Notes: generated from the letters alone by a model not told the origin. 64,000 nt of DNA from Blastopirellula marina DSM 3645 (GCF_000153105.1 NZ_CH672376.1:2435136-2499135); one strand, 5' to 3'; counted from the stretch's first letter, positions 9,850 through 20,892 are shown. Numbers and translations: made by a program.

Positions 9850-11211
9850 ATGGCCGAAATCGCTTTGAATATTGCCCGCATCGACGCTCGCCGCGACGAC
9901 GTTGTCGCCGAACTTGCCGCGCTCCGCGAAAAGCTGAGCCCCCGCGGCAATGTGGTGAGCGAAGCTGGCCGCCGCCGGACGATCGACACGTTTGGCGAGC
10001 CCCTCTCGCCGCAGCAAGTGGTTGAGCGAATCTGTCACGAGGTTCAAACCGAAGGTTTGGCCGCCGTGCTCCGTTACGGCGAAAAGCTCGACGGTAAACA
10101 GCTAACGGCCGAAACGATTCGCGTGCCGCAGGCCGAACTCGTAGCGGCGCATGCTGCCGCGGCGCCGGAGTTCCTGGAAACGATTCGCAAGATTCGCGAG
10201 AACATCTGGCAATTTCAAACCGCGATCCTGCACCAAGACGTTCAAGTTGATCGCGCCGACGGCGTCTATTTGCGACAGCGCTATTTGCCGCTGCAAAGAG
10301 CCGGGCTCTGCGTACCCGGCGGCGCCGCCGCTTATCCGTCGACCGTATTAATGACCGCCGTGCCGGCCTTGGCCGCCGGCGTAAAAGAGCTGGTCGTGGT
10401 CGCTCCGCCGACTCCGTTTGGTTCGTACAACGCCGATCTGTTGGCGACCTGTCATGAGTTGGGCGTGACCGAAGTTTATCGCATGGGGGGCGCTCAAGCG
10501 GTCGCCGCGATGGCTTACGGAGTCGAAGGGATTCCGCAGGTCGACAAGATCGTTGGCCCCGGCAACTTGTTTGTCGCGCTCGCCAAGAAGCATGTCTACG
10601 GCGAGGTCGACATCGACTCGATCGCCGGACCAAGCGAAGTGGTCGTGATCGCCGACGAGACGACGCGTCCCGATTACACGGCCGCCGACCTGTTAGCCCA
10701 AGCCGAACACGCGCCCGGCGCCAGCATCTTGATCACGTGGAGCCCCGAAACGTTAGAAGCGACTTACGCCGAGCTGAACCGGCAAGTCGCCCAGCTTGAG
10801 CGCTGCGATCTGACGGTGCAAAGTCTCGAAGCGTTCGGCTGTTTGATCTTGGCCGAAGACGCCGAACAGGCCTGTCGATTGGCCAACGAGATCGCGCCGG
10901 AACATCTGCATATTGCGACCGACAACGCCGAGTCGCTGTTGGACCAGATCCCCAATGCGGGCGCAACCTTCTTGGGCAATTATGCTCCAGTCGCATTAGG
11001 CGATTACGCCGCGGGACCTTCGCACGTGTTGCCGACCGGCGGAACGGCGCGATGGGCGAGCGGACTGTCGGCCAATGACTTTCTCCGCTCCAGCAGCGTG
11101 ATTCACTATAGCGAAGCCGGCATTCGCGCGATCGCGCCCCACGTGCAGCGCATGGCCGACAAAGAAGGGCTGACCGCCCATCGCCGCAGCGTTGATATTC
11201 GCGTTTCCTAG
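9850..11211 (+). CDS. hisD: histidinol dehydrogenase
   Basis: A 453-residue enzyme that catalyses the last two oxidations of histidine synthesis, from L-histidinol to histidine, with zinc and NAD. Family signatures include LCVPGGAAAYPSTVLM, RMGGAQAVAAMAYG, DKIVGPGNLFVALAK and the conserved block DIDSIAGPSEVVVIAD, followed by LLAQAEHAPGA. The protein is slightly longer than usual at its N terminus, but the ATG at 9850 is preceded by AAGCAAG and opens with a plausible helix. It is first in a three-gene his run; hisC begins 23 bases after the stop, so they are very likely co-transcribed. Confidence 0.97.
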   Translation: MAEIALNIARIDARRDDVVAELAALREKLSPRGNVVSEAGRRRTIDTFGEPLSPQQVVERICHEVQTEGLAAVLRYGEKLDGKQLTAETIRVPQAELVAAHAAAAPEFLETIRKIRENIWQFQTAILHQDVQVDRADGVYLRQRYLPLQRAGLCVPGGAAAYPSTVLMTAVPALAAGVKELVVVAPPTPFGSYNADLLATCHELGVTEVYRMGGAQAVAAMAYGVEGIPQVDKIVGPGNLFVALAKKHVYGEVDIDSIAGPSEVVVIADETTRPDYTAADLLAQAEHAPGASILITWSPETLEATYAELNRQVAQLERCDLTVQSLEAFGCLILAEDAEQACRLANEIAPEHLHIATDNAESLLDQIPNAGATFLGNYAPVALGDYAAGPSHVLPTGGTARWASGLSANDFLRSSSVIHYSEAGIRAIAPHVQRMADKEGLTAHRRSVDIRVS

Positions 11212-11234
11212 TTCCCTACCCTCGAGCTTTCGCT

Positions 11235-12296
11235 ATGTCTTTCGTGCGACCAGAGATCGACGCGATGGCCGGTTATGTTCCCGGCGAACAGCCGCAGGCC
11301 GGCAAGTTCATCAAGCTGAACACCAACGAGAACCCGTATCCGCCGTCGCCGGCCGTCAATCGCGCTATCAAAGAACGGCTCGATCAGGGGCTCGAACGCT
11401 ATCCCGATCCGATGGCGACATCATTCCGGATGCGGGCCGCCGAAGTGTTGGGCGTCGAGCCTGATTGGATTATGTGCGGCAACGGTAGCGATGACATTCT
11501 AACCATCGTCACGCGAGCCTTTGTCGGTACGGGGCAATGGTTACGATTGCCGACTCCCAGCTATGTTCTCTACAAAACGCTGGCCGAGATTCAAGGATCC
11601 GACAGCGAAGAGATCGCGTTCAACGACGATTGGTCGTTACCGACCGAGTTCTCGACCGGCAGCAATCAATTGCGTCTCGCCTTTTTGCCGAATCCGAACA
11701 GCCCGTCCGGCACCATCGTACCGAAGGCGCAAATCGCCGCCGCGGCCGACGCGCTCCCCTGCCCTTTTCTGGTCGATGAGGCGTATGTTGATTTCGCCGA
11801 AGAGAATTGCGTGGATCTGGTCAAGCAAAACGACAAGATCCTCGTCTCCCGCACGCTGAGCAAATCGTACGCGCTGGCCGGACTGCGGTTTGGTTATGTC
11901 GTCGCGCAGCCGCATGTGATCGCGCAACTGCTAAAGGTCAAAGACTCGTACAACTGCGACGCGCTGTCGATCGCGGGCGCTACGGCGGCGATTGATGATC
12001 AACAGTGGCTCGCCGACAATCGGGCCAAGGTGATCAAAACGCGGAAGCGGATGACCGATAAAATGCGAGAAATCGGCTTCACCGTACCTGACTCGCAAGC
12101 AAATTTCGTCTGGGGAACCTTCCCCGGTCGGAATCTGAAGGCGCTGTACGAGTTTCTCAAACAGAATCGAGTGCTCGTCCGATACATGCACTATCCAAAC
12201 TATGAACCGGGAATTCGAATCTCGGTTGGCGGCGAAGATCAGATCGACGCCTGTCTGATGTTGATCGAAACCGCTTTGGCTCAAGGAATCGCCTAA
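11235..12296 (+). CDS. hisC: histidinol-phosphate aminotransferase
   Basis: A 353-residue class I/II PLP aminotransferase that converts imidazole acetol phosphate to L-histidinol phosphate. Visible motifs are [13 protein letters not shown] at the N terminus, [35 protein letters not shown] with the cofactor aspartate, and [17 protein letters not shown] with the Schiff-base lysine. The length is typical. Only 2 bases separate its stop from the hisB start, which indicates tight translational coupling inside the hisDCB operon. Confidence 0.97.
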   Translation: MSFVRPEIDAMAGYVPGEQPQAGKFIKLNTNENPYPPSPAVNRAIKERLDQGLERYPDPMATSFRMRAAEVLGVEPDWIMCGNGSDDILTIVTRAFVGTGQWLRLPTPSYVLYKTLAEIQGSDSEEIAFNDDWSLPTEFSTGSNQLRLAFLPNPNSPSGTIVPKAQIAAAADALPCPFLVDEAYVDFAEENCVDLVKQNDKILVSRTLSKSYALAGLRFGYVVAQPHVIAQLLKVKDSYNCDALSIAGATAAIDDQQWLADNRAKVIKTRKRMTDKMREIGFTVPDSQANFVWGTFPGRNLKALYEFLKQNRVLVRYMHYPNYEPGIRISVGGEDQIDACLMLIETALAQGIA

Positions 12297-12298
12297 CT

Positions 12299-12892
12299 AT
12301 GTCGCGCACCGCGAAAATCAGCCGCCAAACGGCCGAAACGCAAATCGAATTAGAACTGAACCTTGACGGCGAAGGAAAAAGCGAGATCGCCACCGGCGTC
12401 GGTTTCTTCGACCACATGCTTGAGTTGTTCACGCGACATGGCTGCTTCGATCTGAAGGTCAAAGCGAACGGCGACTTGCACGTCGATCAGCATCACACCG
12501 TCGAAGATGTCGGCATCTGCTTGGGCCAGGCGATCCGCCAGGCGATCGGCGACAAGAAGGGAATCCGTCGCTACGGGCACTTCACGCTGCCGATGGAAGA
12601 GACCCTCTGCACCACCGCGATCGATCTGTCAGGTCGTTACTTCCTGGTCTTCAACGCCCAGTTTCATTCGTCCAAGATCGGCGAGTTCGATAGCGAACTG
12701 GTCGAAGATTTCTGGCAATCGACCGCCGCCAACGCGCTGTGCAATCTGCACGTCAACGTCTTTTACAGCCGCAACAGCCACCACGTCGCCGAAGCAATCT
12801 TCAAGTCGGCCGCAAGAGCGCTGCGGATGGCGGTGGAGCGGGATCCGCGAATGCCGGGTGTTCCAAGCACCAAAGGGACGTTGTCGGAGTAA
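12299..12892 (+). CDS. hisB: imidazoleglycerol-phosphate dehydratase
   Basis: A 197-residue monofunctional IGP dehydratase (manganese-dependent), without the phosphatase domain found in enteric HisB. The duplicated metal-binding motifs are clear: [31 protein letters not shown] and [17 protein letters not shown]. Length matches monofunctional HisB of about 195-200 residues. It is the last gene of the hisDCB group and is followed by a strong bidirectional hairpin at 12954-12995. Confidence 0.97.
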   Translation: MSRTAKISRQTAETQIELELNLDGEGKSEIATGVGFFDHMLELFTRHGCFDLKVKANGDLHVDQHHTVEDVGICLGQAIRQAIGDKKGIRRYGHFTLPMEETLCTTAIDLSGRYFLVFNAQFHSSKIGEFDSELVEDFWQSTAANALCNLHVNVFYSRNSHHVAEAIFKSAARALRMAVERDPRMPGVPSTKGTLSE

Positions 12893-12908
12893 GGAAGAAA
12901 AGCGGAAA

Positions 12909-12933
12909 TTCCCTCGCTCGCGCAGCGGGCTAG
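12909..12933. repeat. diverged copy of the 33-bp inverted-repeat arm
   Basis: The 25 bases starting TTCCCTCGCTCGCGC closely match the right arm of the inverted repeat at 33775-33807, with about four differences. Here it occurs as a single arm between hisB and the terminator. It suggests a dispersed intergenic repeat family; the genome-wide copy number is unknown. Confidence 0.5.
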
Positions 12934-12953
12934 TGTTTTGTTGGACGAACTAC

Positions 12954-12995
12954 AAAAAAACGGCCGGCTGTTCTTTTGAACGACCGGCCGTTTTT
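12954..12995. terminator. bidirectional rho-independent terminator
   Basis: An A-run, then CGGCCGG, a short loop region and CCGGCCG followed by a T-run. The stem (AAAAACGGCCGG with CCGGCCGTTTTT) extends into the flanking A and T tracts, so it can work on either strand. It lies between convergent hisB and the phosphofructokinase gene. Confidence 0.85.
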
Positions 12996-13018
12996 GGATT
13001 GGCGAACTTAACAACTTG

Positions 13019-14314
13019 TTAGTCGTTGATGTAAGTCTCGAGGAAGCGAGCCAAGCGATGGAAATCGCTCATCGGGTTGATGTAGCGAACGACCGTGACC
13101 AACGTTTCTGGATCAACCAGATTCTCGAACGCGACGTAGTGCAGGTTTAACTGACCCGAGACCGAGACCATCACGCCGTTCAGCCCTTCTTCGACGAGGG
13201 CGCGATAGGCGCCGACGCCCAGTTGGCTGCCGAGCATCACGTCAAACGCGTGCGGCTTCGAGCAGCGAGCTTCGTAGCCCAACTGCAGGCCGGTCACTTT
13301 GCGGCTGCGGCCGGTCTGTTCTTCGTAGCGTTTCGAGATCCATTTGGCGAACTGGCGGCCCAAGCTCACTTCGGTGATCGAGATGTGACCGTGATCGTCC
13401 CGTTTGATCCCTTCCAGGTATTCTGGCGGCAACATTTCGGCCAAGCCTTCGGCCAGGATGATGACGCCGAATTTTTTCCCTTCCGCTTCGCGGGCGAGCA
13501 TCGTTTTGACGATGCGGTCGACGACTTTATCGACGTTCATCACCTTTTTCGTGCGGCCGTCCACTTCTTCCTCTTTGCCGACATAGTCGCCGATGATGTC
13601 TTCGACGCTAATCACCAGACTCGCTTCCCCCGCGATCGCCGTGCCGTACGGCAACCAACCGGCGCTGCGGCCCATGCATTCGACCAGGAAGTAGGCTTGG
13701 CCCGCTTCCGCATCGTAGAGCAAGTTGCGGACTTCGCCGGCCAGGAAATCGACCGCGGTGAAGTAACCGAAGGTAAAGTCGATCCCCATGTAGTCGTTGT
13801 CGATCGTCTTGGGCAAATGCACGACCGGGATCTTCTGGCTGCCTTCCGGCAAGGTCTCTTGAAACAGCTTGAATTTGTTAGCCGTCTTTAGCGTGTCGTC
13901 GCCGCCGATCGAGATTAATGCGTCGACCCCCAACGAGCAGAGCGCGTCGTACGTGGTCTGCAGCGGCGCCGAACGCTCTGGATCTTTCAAGTGATCGGGA
14001 TGCGAGACTTGCTTGCCGGGGTTGGCCCGTGCGGTGCCGATCATGATGCCCTGCTGAGCACGCGAGCGCGAGAGGGCTTGATGATCGAGCATGATGTAGT
14101 CGCGGCCCAGTTCCATCGGGCGATCGGGACCAAACTGCATCAGGTTCGAGTAACCATGCTTGATGCCGAGGACTTCGACGTCGTTTCGGAGAAACGAAAC
14201 GGCCGCAGTCGAAATCACGGCATTCGCGGCCGGCGCCGGACCACCGGCGAACAGGATCGCCACGCGGCGGAAGTTGTGTTGCTTTTTCGGGGGGCGGGCC
14301 AACGTGTTGGGCAT
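13019..14314 (-). CDS. pfp: 6-phosphofructokinase, probably pyrophosphate-dependent
   Basis: A 431-residue PfkA-family enzyme that phosphorylates fructose 6-phosphate in glycolysis. The phosphoryl-donor motif reads GGDDT at 137-141, and PKTIDND follows at 168-174. In this family an Asp after GGD generally goes with pyrophosphate use, while ATP enzymes have GGDGT or GGDGS, so a reversible PPi-dependent enzyme is inferred. FAGGPAPAANAV forms the N-terminal nucleotide loop and ECMGRSAGW the substrate region. The gene is about 285 bases downstream of accC on the same strand. Donor specificity is a family-based inference. Confidence 0.9.
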   Translation of the reverse strand: MPNTLARPPKKQHNFRRVAILFAGGPAPAANAVISTAAVSFLRNDVEVLGIKHGYSNLMQFGPDRPMELGRDYIMLDHQALSRSRAQQGIMIGTARANPGKQVSHPDHLKDPERSAPLQTTYDALCSLGVDALISIGGDDTLKTANKFKLFQETLPEGSQKIPVVHLPKTIDNDYMGIDFTFGYFTAVDFLAGEVRNLLYDAEAGQAYFLVECMGRSAGWLPYGTAIAGEASLVISVEDIIGDYVGKEEEVDGRTKKVMNVDKVVDRIVKTMLAREAEGKKFGVIILAEGLAEMLPPEYLEGIKRDDHGHISITEVSLGRQFAKWISKRYEEQTGRSRKVTGLQLGYEARCSKPHAFDVMLGSQLGVGAYRALVEEGLNGVMVSVSGQLNLHYVAFENLVDPETLVTVVRYINPMSDFHRLARFLETYIND

Positions 14315-14599
14315 CGAGGTGACTCCTGACGGACCGGTGAAAGCGGACGCGTTTCGGCGTTGATGGAAACTACTGCCGATAAAACGGCAAGATGGGTCAA
14401 AGATCTGATTGTATTGAGCGTTGCGCGGGCCACAAGTTTACGCACTTTGACCAGGGGGACGAAAATTCCCCCTACTGACGCTTCCCCAAGCCGTATGGGA
14501 ATCCAAACGCCGCAACAGCGAGCGTGAGGCGCTGCGTCGCGCGTTGCAGATCCACGCAAACGCAATTTTTTTTCGTCGCGCCGGCAGGACCGGCAGTCG

Positions 14600-15946
14600 T
14601 TACGACTGCAAAAAGGTCCGTTCGACAAATGTCGTGTCGATCTTCCCTTCGGCAAACGCCGAGTGGCTTAGCAGCTTTTTATGGAACGACGCGGTCGTGC
14701 GAATCCCGTCGACCCGAATTTCGTCTAACGCACGCTGCATGCAGCGGATTGCGTCTTCACGCGTTTTGCGATGGACGATCAACTTGCCGATCATCGAATC
14801 GTAGTGAGGCGGAACGGTGTAGCCGCTGAAGACGTGCGAATCAAACCGGACGCCGGGGCCGCCGGGGGCGATAAATCGCTCGATCTTGCCGGGGCACGGC
14901 ATGAAGTTGCGATCAGGATCTTCAGCGTTGATGCGACACTCGATCGCGGCGCCGGTGACTTGAATATCGTCCTGCGTGAACGGTAAGCGTTCGCCGGCTG
15001 CGATTCGGATCTGCGTTTGAATCAGATCGACGCCGGTCACCATTTCGGTAACGGGATGCTCGACCTGAATGCGAGCGTTCACTTCGATGAAGTAGAAGTT
15101 CTCGTCCTTGTCGACGATAAACTCGACCGTGCCGGCGTTCGTGTAGTCGGCGCCTTGAATCATGCGAACCGCGGCGGCGCAAATTGCATCGCGCGTTTTG
15201 GCCGACAGATTCGGCGCCGGGCTCTCTTCGATCAGCTTTTGATGACGACGCTGCGTCGAGCATTCGCGCTCAAACAGGTGAACGACGTTGCCATGATGAT
15301 CGGCGACGACCTGCACTTCGACGTGACGCGGGTGTTCGACGTACTTTTCTAGATAAACGCCGCCGTTGCCGAACGCCGCTTGGGCTTCGTTTTGGGCTTG
15401 CTGCAGCGCGGTCTTCAGCACCAGGTCGTTCGCCGCGACGCGCATCCCTTTGCCACCGCCGCCGGCGGTCGCTTTGATCAAGACCGGAAAACCGATCTCG
15501 TGGGCGGTCTTCAACGCTTCTTCGTGATCTTCGATCAGTCCGTCCGAACCGGGAACGACCGGCACTTCGGCCGCACGGGCCATTTTGCGGGCTTCGTTCT
15601 TGTCGCCGAGTCGCAGCATCGCTTCGGGCGAGGGGCCGATAAAGTCGATGTTGCAGCTGCGACAGATCTCGTTGAATTGGGCGTTTTCGGCCAGAAAACC
15701 ATAGCCGGGATGAATCGCTTCAACGTTGCCGACTTCGGCGGCGCTGATGACGCGATCGATCTTCAGATAGCTCTGGGCGCTTTTGGCGGGGCCGACGCAA
15801 TACGCTTCGTCCGCGAGCTCCAGATAGGAAGCGCCGCGATCGGCTTCGCTAAAAATAGCGACCGTTTCGACGCCAAGCTCTTTGCAAGCGCGGATGATTC
15901 GCAGGGCGATCTCGCCGCGATTCGCAATCAGAATGCGGTTGTACAT
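14600..15946 (-). CDS. accC: acetyl-CoA carboxylase, biotin carboxylase subunit
   Basis: A 448-residue ATP-grasp enzyme that carboxylates the biotin of AccB as the first half-reaction of malonyl-CoA synthesis. The N terminus [20 protein letters not shown] is diagnostic. Other motifs are [13 protein letters not shown], the glycine-rich loop [27 protein letters not shown] and the [10 protein letters not shown] segment. Length is typical at about 450. It starts 33 bases after accB and belongs to the aminopeptidase-accB-accC cluster, an arrangement seen in many bacteria. Confidence 0.97.
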   Translation of the reverse strand: MYNRILIANRGEIALRIIRACKELGVETVAIFSEADRGASYLELADEAYCVGPAKSAQSYLKIDRVISAAEVGNVEAIHPGYGFLAENAQFNEICRSCNIDFIGPSPEAMLRLGDKNEARKMARAAEVPVVPGSDGLIEDHEEALKTAHEIGFPVLIKATAGGGGKGMRVAANDLVLKTALQQAQNEAQAAFGNGGVYLEKYVEHPRHVEVQVVADHHGNVVHLFERECSTQRRHQKLIEESPAPNLSAKTRDAICAAAVRMIQGADYTNAGTVEFIVDKDENFYFIEVNARIQVEHPVTEMVTGVDLIQTQIRIAAGERLPFTQDDIQVTGAAIECRINAEDPDRNFMPCPGKIERFIAPGGPGVRFDSHVFSGYTVPPHYDSMIGKLIVHRKTREDAIRCMQRALDEIRVDGIRTTASFHKKLLSHSAFAEGKIDTTFVERTFLQS

Positions 15947-15979
15947 GAGTTGGTCCGGGTGCGGGACAGTAACGCGCTC

Positions 15980-16453
15980 TTAGCCGCGCGGGTCGACCTT
16001 GAACAATGGCTGGCCGTACTCGACCGGATCTTCGTTTTTGACCATGACGGAGACGATCTTGCCGGTCAATTCGGCTTTGATCTCGTTAAAGACCTTCATC
16101 GCCTCGATGATGCAAACGACCGATTCTTCGCCGATATGATCGCCCACTTTGGCGAAGTTCTCTGAGTCGGGCTTCGGCTTCGAGTAGAACGTGCCGACCA
16201 TCGGGCTATTGATCGTCACCAAGTGCGAATCGTCGGCAGCCGGAGCAGCGGCCGGTGCGCTGGCGACGGGGGCCGGAGCGGCGGCCATTGGGGCCGGAGC
16301 ATAAGCGACGGTCGCGCCCCGTTTCATTTGGATCTGGCGTTCCCCTTCCCGGAGATCGATCTCTGAAAGCTCGTGTTCTTTCATCAATTCGATGATTTCT
16401 CGCAACCGATCGAGATCAAAGACGCCGCTCGCAGCGGGCTCAGACTTGGCCAT
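15980..16453 (-). CDS. accB: acetyl-CoA carboxylase, biotin carboxyl carrier protein
   Basis: A 157-residue carrier protein. The N-terminal helix region is followed by an Ala/Pro-rich flexible linker (about 50-74) and a C-terminal biotinyl domain. The biotin attachment site reads EAMKV with the modified lysine at 120, where E. coli has EAMKM and many others EAMKL. The thumb-containing INSPMVGTFYSKPKP precedes it. It lies between a Xaa-Pro aminopeptidase gene and accC, all on the minus strand with short gaps, which supports co-expression for fatty-acid synthesis. Confidence 0.96.
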   Translation of the reverse strand: MAKSEPAASGVFDLDRLREIIELMKEHELSEIDLREGERQIQMKRGATVAYAPAPMAAAPAPVASAPAAAPAADDSHLVTINSPMVGTFYSKPKPDSENFAKVGDHIGEESVVCIIEAMKVFNEIKAELTGKIVSVMVKNEDPVEYGQPLFKVDPRG

Positions 16454-16553
16454 GGATCGAAGGTCTCCAGAACGCGGCGTAGGGCCGCTTAGTCTTGTGG
16501 GAAAGGAAGCGTCAGCGATTTGCCGATGACGCTCTCGTTGAAATCTTTAGGGC

Positions 16554-17645
16554 TCAATCGAAATCTTTGGGTACGCTGGTCAAAACTTCGTGTCCGTGTT
16601 TTGTCACCAGCACATCGTCCTCAATGCGGACGCCGCCAAACCCAGGAATATAGATGCCCGGCTCCACGGTGACCACCATGCCTACCTGTAGGGGGCGGGT
16701 TTGAGAACTATTAAATCGGGGCGCCTCATGGACTTCGAGGCCGATGCCATGGCCGAGGCCATGACCAAAACGTTTGCCGAAACCAGCGCTGGCGATCTCT
16801 TCACGAGCCGCTTTGTCGACATCGCACATCAGCGCACCAGGCTTGATCGCAGCGATCGCACGGAGCTGAGCTTTTAAGACAATGTCGTAAATACGCTTGA
16901 TTTTTGGCGAAATTTTACCGGTCGCTAAAACACGCGTCAAGTCGCTCACGTACCCCCCTGCGAGCGCGCCCCAGTCGATCAGGACGAAACTGTCTTCGCC
17001 CACTTTCTTCTCGCTGGGGACTCCATGCGGCAATGCGGCTCGCTCTCCCACGCCGACGATCGGGGGGAAACTAAGCGCTTTACCGCCGAATCTTCGGACT
17101 TGGTATTCCAGGTCAGCGGCGATTTGGCGTTCGGTTTGATCGGGGTGAAGCCCGGCGCGGACCACGGCGAACGCTTCCTCGGCGCAGTAGATCGCCTGGC
17201 GGATGGCGGCGATTTCCTCGGCGTCTTTGATCTCGCGCAACTCTTCGACCAGTCCGGCGGCCGGAATCAGCGCAATTTTGGCCAGCTTGCCGGCAAGTTG
17301 ATCGCGCAGCGCGACGGTGAGCGAAGTCGACTCAAACGCCAACTGCGTGACGCCGGACGCTTGGATCATTTTTTGGACGGAAGTCAGAATCGACTTTCCC
17401 GGCGTACGGCTCTCGAGATTCAGCCCCGGGCACTCTTCTTCCAATTGCTGCGTATAACGCGGATCGCTGAGCAATACCTCGGTATCGGGGGTGACCAATA
17501 GGTAGCTATCGTGCCCAGTAAAGCCGGTCAGATAGCTGACGTTGTGGACGTTGGTCACCAAGATCGCATCGGCGGCGGCTTTCTTGACCAACTTGCGAAG
17601 CTTGTTGCGTCTGGCGGCGAAGCGATCGTTGTCAGCTGGCGGCAT
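16554..17645 (-). CDS. Xaa-Pro aminopeptidase family (M24B) metallopeptidase
   Basis: The product has 363 residues if it starts at the ATG at 17645 (MPPADNDRFAARR). The frame is open further upstream to 18134, but that extension is antisense to the thioredoxin-like gene and looks non-coding. The N-terminal creatinase-like domain includes NVSYLTGFTGHDSYLLV. The C-terminal pita-bread domain shows the five metal ligands: Asp in LIDWGAL and in VSDLTRV, His in GHGLGHGIGLEVHE, Glu in TVEPGIY and in RIEDDV. It probably removes N-terminal residues preceding proline in the cytoplasm. It is the first gene of the accB-accC cluster, an arrangement also seen in Firmicutes. Confidence 0.92.
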   Translation of the reverse strand: MPPADNDRFAARRNKLRKLVKKAAADAILVTNVHNVSYLTGFTGHDSYLLVTPDTEVLLSDPRYTQQLEEECPGLNLESRTPGKSILTSVQKMIQASGVTQLAFESTSLTVALRDQLAGKLAKIALIPAAGLVEELREIKDAEEIAAIRQAIYCAEEAFAVVRAGLHPDQTERQIAADLEYQVRRFGGKALSFPPIVGVGERAALPHGVPSEKKVGEDSFVLIDWGALAGGYVSDLTRVLATGKISPKIKRIYDIVLKAQLRAIAAIKPGALMCDVDKAAREEIASAGFGKRFGHGLGHGIGLEVHEAPRFNSSQTRPLQVGMVVTVEPGIYIPGFGGVRIEDDVLVTKHGHEVLTSVPKDFD

Positions 17646-17798
17646 CGGTGATTCGGCGGATTGGGGAGATTGGTGTAAACTCGCTAAGCAGTAGCCGTCC
17701 CAGATCCGATTTTTCGGCTTTTTCGTTTCTCCGCAAGGTTGGTGAAGCGGTCCAACGACGACAATCCCCTTTTTTATTTCGTAACGCGACGAGCAAAC

Positions 17799-18662
17799 AT
17801 GCCGCAGCAGAGCCCCTGGATAGTTGAAGTAACGCCTGAAAACTTTGAAACCGAAGTGCTGGAACGGTCTCGTGAAGCGCCGGTGGTTGTCGATTTTTGG
17901 GGCGCTTGGTGTCAGCCTTGCCAAATGCTGATGCCGATCTTGGAAAAGCTGGCCGTTGAGATGGCGGGGAAGTTTTATCTGGCCAAAGCCGATACCGAGG
18001 TCGTTCCGCAATTGGCCGCTCAGTTCAACGTCCAAGGGGTTCCGGCCGTCTTCGCGCTGCGCGACGGAGCAGTCGTCGATTTCTTTGACGGCATGCGGCC
18101 CGAAGAGTTCGTACGCGGCTGGATCGAGCGGCAACTTCCGAACCAGGCCGAGACGCTATTGGCCGAAGTTCGCAATACGCTGGGCGCTGAGCCGTCAGCT
18201 GTCGAAGCGAAATTACAGCAAGCGATCGAGCTCGACCCGAAGCTGGATGTCGCGAAAATCATGCTGGCCGAGCACTACTACGACCAACAGCGTAACGACG
18301 AAGCGACGGCGATGATCGCGACGCTCGAAGAACGCGGTTTTCTCGAGCCGGAAGCGGAAAAGGTGAAAGCGGCGCTCGAGCTACGCAAACTAGGGGACGC
18401 GGCCGGCGGAGTCGAAGCATGCCGCGCCGAAATGGCCGTCAGTCCCGACGACGCCGAGAAGATGCTGAAACTGGCCGAGTCTCTGGCCGCCGCCGGCCAA
18501 TTTGAAGAATCGCTCGAAACTGCTCTCGCGGTTGTCCGCAAAGACCGCGCCGGCCACGGCGAAACCGCGCGACAGTTGATGGTGGATGTCTTCCGACAGT
18601 TGGCCGATGACGAAGAGTTGGTGAACAATTATCGGCGGAAATTGGCGACGGCGTTGTATTAG
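17799..18662 (+). CDS. CnoX/YbbN-like thioredoxin with C-terminal TPR-like repeats
   Basis: The chosen ATG at 17799 gives 287 residues, close to E. coli YbbN (CnoX). A GTG 60 bases upstream is in frame but adds an unlikely N-terminus. The thioredoxin domain has VVDFWGAWCQPCQMLMPIL with Cys38 and Cys41 in the CxxC site and the cis-proline in VQGVPAVF. The remaining part is helical and repeat-like (LAEHYYDQQRNDEATAMI and similar), as in YbbN. In E. coli this protein is a stress chaperedoxin; here the redox-active cysteines are both kept. It diverges from the aminopeptidase-accBC cluster over about 150 bases and converges on the HAD hydrolase gene. Confidence 0.92.
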   Translation: MPQQSPWIVEVTPENFETEVLERSREAPVVVDFWGAWCQPCQMLMPILEKLAVEMAGKFYLAKADTEVVPQLAAQFNVQGVPAVFALRDGAVVDFFDGMRPEEFVRGWIERQLPNQAETLLAEVRNTLGAEPSAVEAKLQQAIELDPKLDVAKIMLAEHYYDQQRNDEATAMIATLEERGFLEPEAEKVKAALELRKLGDAAGGVEACRAEMAVSPDDAEKMLKLAESLAAAGQFEESLETALAVVRKDRAGHGETARQLMVDVFRQLADDEELVNNYRRKLATALY

Positions 18663-18674
18663 AGCGCGGCATTT

Positions 18675-18702
18675 CGATACGAATACTAGTATCGCGGTTT
18701 TC
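18675..18702. terminator. small hairpin between convergent genes
   Basis: CGATAC (18675-18680) pairs with GTATCG (18689-18694), and CGGTTTTC follows on the plus strand. It lies between the ybbN-like gene and the convergent HAD gene, so it may end the former. The stem is short and AT-containing. Confidence 0.35.
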
Positions 18703-18710
18703 TTTCGGTC

Positions 18711-19388
18711 TTATCCCGTCAATTCGGCCAACAACGCATCCGCGTTTTCCAAATCATCAAACAACAAATCGGGTTCGCTCATCGCCAGCTCTTCGCGGAG
18801 GAAAACTCCGGTCGCAACTGCCGCCGCTTTGGCCCCGATCGCTCGGGCGCAGCGGACGTCGTTCGCGGTGTCGCCGATGACCCAGATTTGATCGCCGCGG
18901 ACGGCGTGGCCAAGATGAGCTTCGCAGGCGTCCTTCGCCGCTTGGGCGACATCGTTGCGATCGGGATGCTGATCGCCGTATCCGCCGAACTCGAAATGAT
19001 GCATCAAGTCGTAGTGCGTCAGCTTCAGGTAGGCGCCTTGGGCGACGTTGCCGGTCAGAAGTCCCAAAACGATGTCGTCTCGTTCGGCAAGTTGATTGAG
19101 CAGCGCTTCGATACCGGGCAAGACGCGTCCGTCGCGCAGCGGCAGATTGCGGGCGAGTCCCGCCATGTAGCTGCTGAGGAATTTGTTCCACGCTTCGTCG
19201 GTCAACGGCATGTCATGCGCGTCAAATAGTTCTTGCGCGATGCCGCGATCGGTCTTGCCGCTGACGCGAACTTCGGTCGTCAGCACGTCAATTCCGGCAG
19301 TCGATTGAAACGAAGCGATCATCGCATCTTTGCCGGCGGCGGCGGTGTTGATCAACGTTCCATCGATATCGAACAGGCAGATTTTCAT
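18711..19388 (-). CDS. HAD-superfamily hydrolase, phosphoglycolate-phosphatase-like
   Basis: A 225-residue cytoplasmic phosphatase. The HAD motifs are intact: motif I LFDIDGTLINT with the nucleophile and acid aspartates, motif II LLTGN, and motif III/IV IGDTANDVRCARAIGA, with a helical cap between I and II. The pattern resembles Gph, which salvages 2-phosphoglycolate, but the substrate cannot be read from the motifs. It begins 21 bases after the htrA-like gene and is probably co-transcribed with it. Confidence 0.9.
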   Translation of the reverse strand: MKICLFDIDGTLINTAAAGKDAMIASFQSTAGIDVLTTEVRVSGKTDRGIAQELFDAHDMPLTDEAWNKFLSSYMAGLARNLPLRDGRVLPGIEALLNQLAERDDIVLGLLTGNVAQGAYLKLTHYDLMHHFEFGGYGDQHPDRNDVAQAAKDACEAHLGHAVRGDQIWVIGDTANDVRCARAIGAKAAAVATGVFLREELAMSEPDLLFDDLENADALLAELTG

Positions 19389-19409
19389 ACGTATTTCTTT
19401 AACGCGGCG

Positions 19410-20597
<1,188 letters not shown>

Positions 20598-20653
20598 GGA
20601 GCCTCTCTAGGCGTTGGGGGGCGAGGGGAATCGCCACCGCTCATAAAAAGAAG

Positions 20654-20724
20654 CTGGGGAACTAGGATTTGAACCTAGACTGACAGAGTCAGAGTCTGTA
20701 GTGCTACCGTTACACTATTCCCCA
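20654..20724 (-). tRNA. tRNA-Gln (anticodon CTG)
   Basis: On the minus strand a 71-nt cloverleaf folds: acceptor TGGGGAA with TTCCCCA, a three-base-pair D stem GTG/CAC, anticodon stem ACAGA/TCTGT around loop CTCTGAC (anticodon CTG), T arm CTAGG-TTCAAAT-CCTAG and discriminator G. It decodes CAG. The CCA end is not encoded. Confidence 0.95.
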
Positions 20725-20770
20725 ATCGGTTTGTAAAGAGTATTGCGTAAGTCGCTTGTCGTCAAGGGAT

Positions 20771-20801
20771 TCAGCCGCTGGCTATCTAGCGCTGCGGCTG
20801 A
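20771..20801. other. strong hairpin in intergenic region
   Basis: TCAGCCGC (20771-20778) pairs perfectly with GCGGCTGA (20794-20801), with a second short stem GCTA/TAGC inside. It lies between divergent tRNA-Gln and the FHA phosphatase gene, upstream of the latter's start. It has no T-run, so it is more likely a regulatory or 5'-UTR structure than a terminator. Confidence 0.4.
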
Positions 20802-20892
20802 TAAACTATGTCAAAACTAGTGGGGGAAACGAGCGAGTGGTTCGCGCAGCTACTTCCGCCCCTTTCGCTATTCCACTGACGCAGCCACGCCG

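Noticed and set aside
8050..10047. 665-codon open frame on the minus strand
   Set aside because: It is antisense to rlmKL and hisD, which have clear family motifs; the frame is open because of GC-rich codon bias, and its translation shows no domain.
17646..18134. N-terminal extension of the aminopeptidase frame
   Set aside because: It is antisense to the thioredoxin-like gene and does not resemble the peptidase family; the start at 17645 fits.
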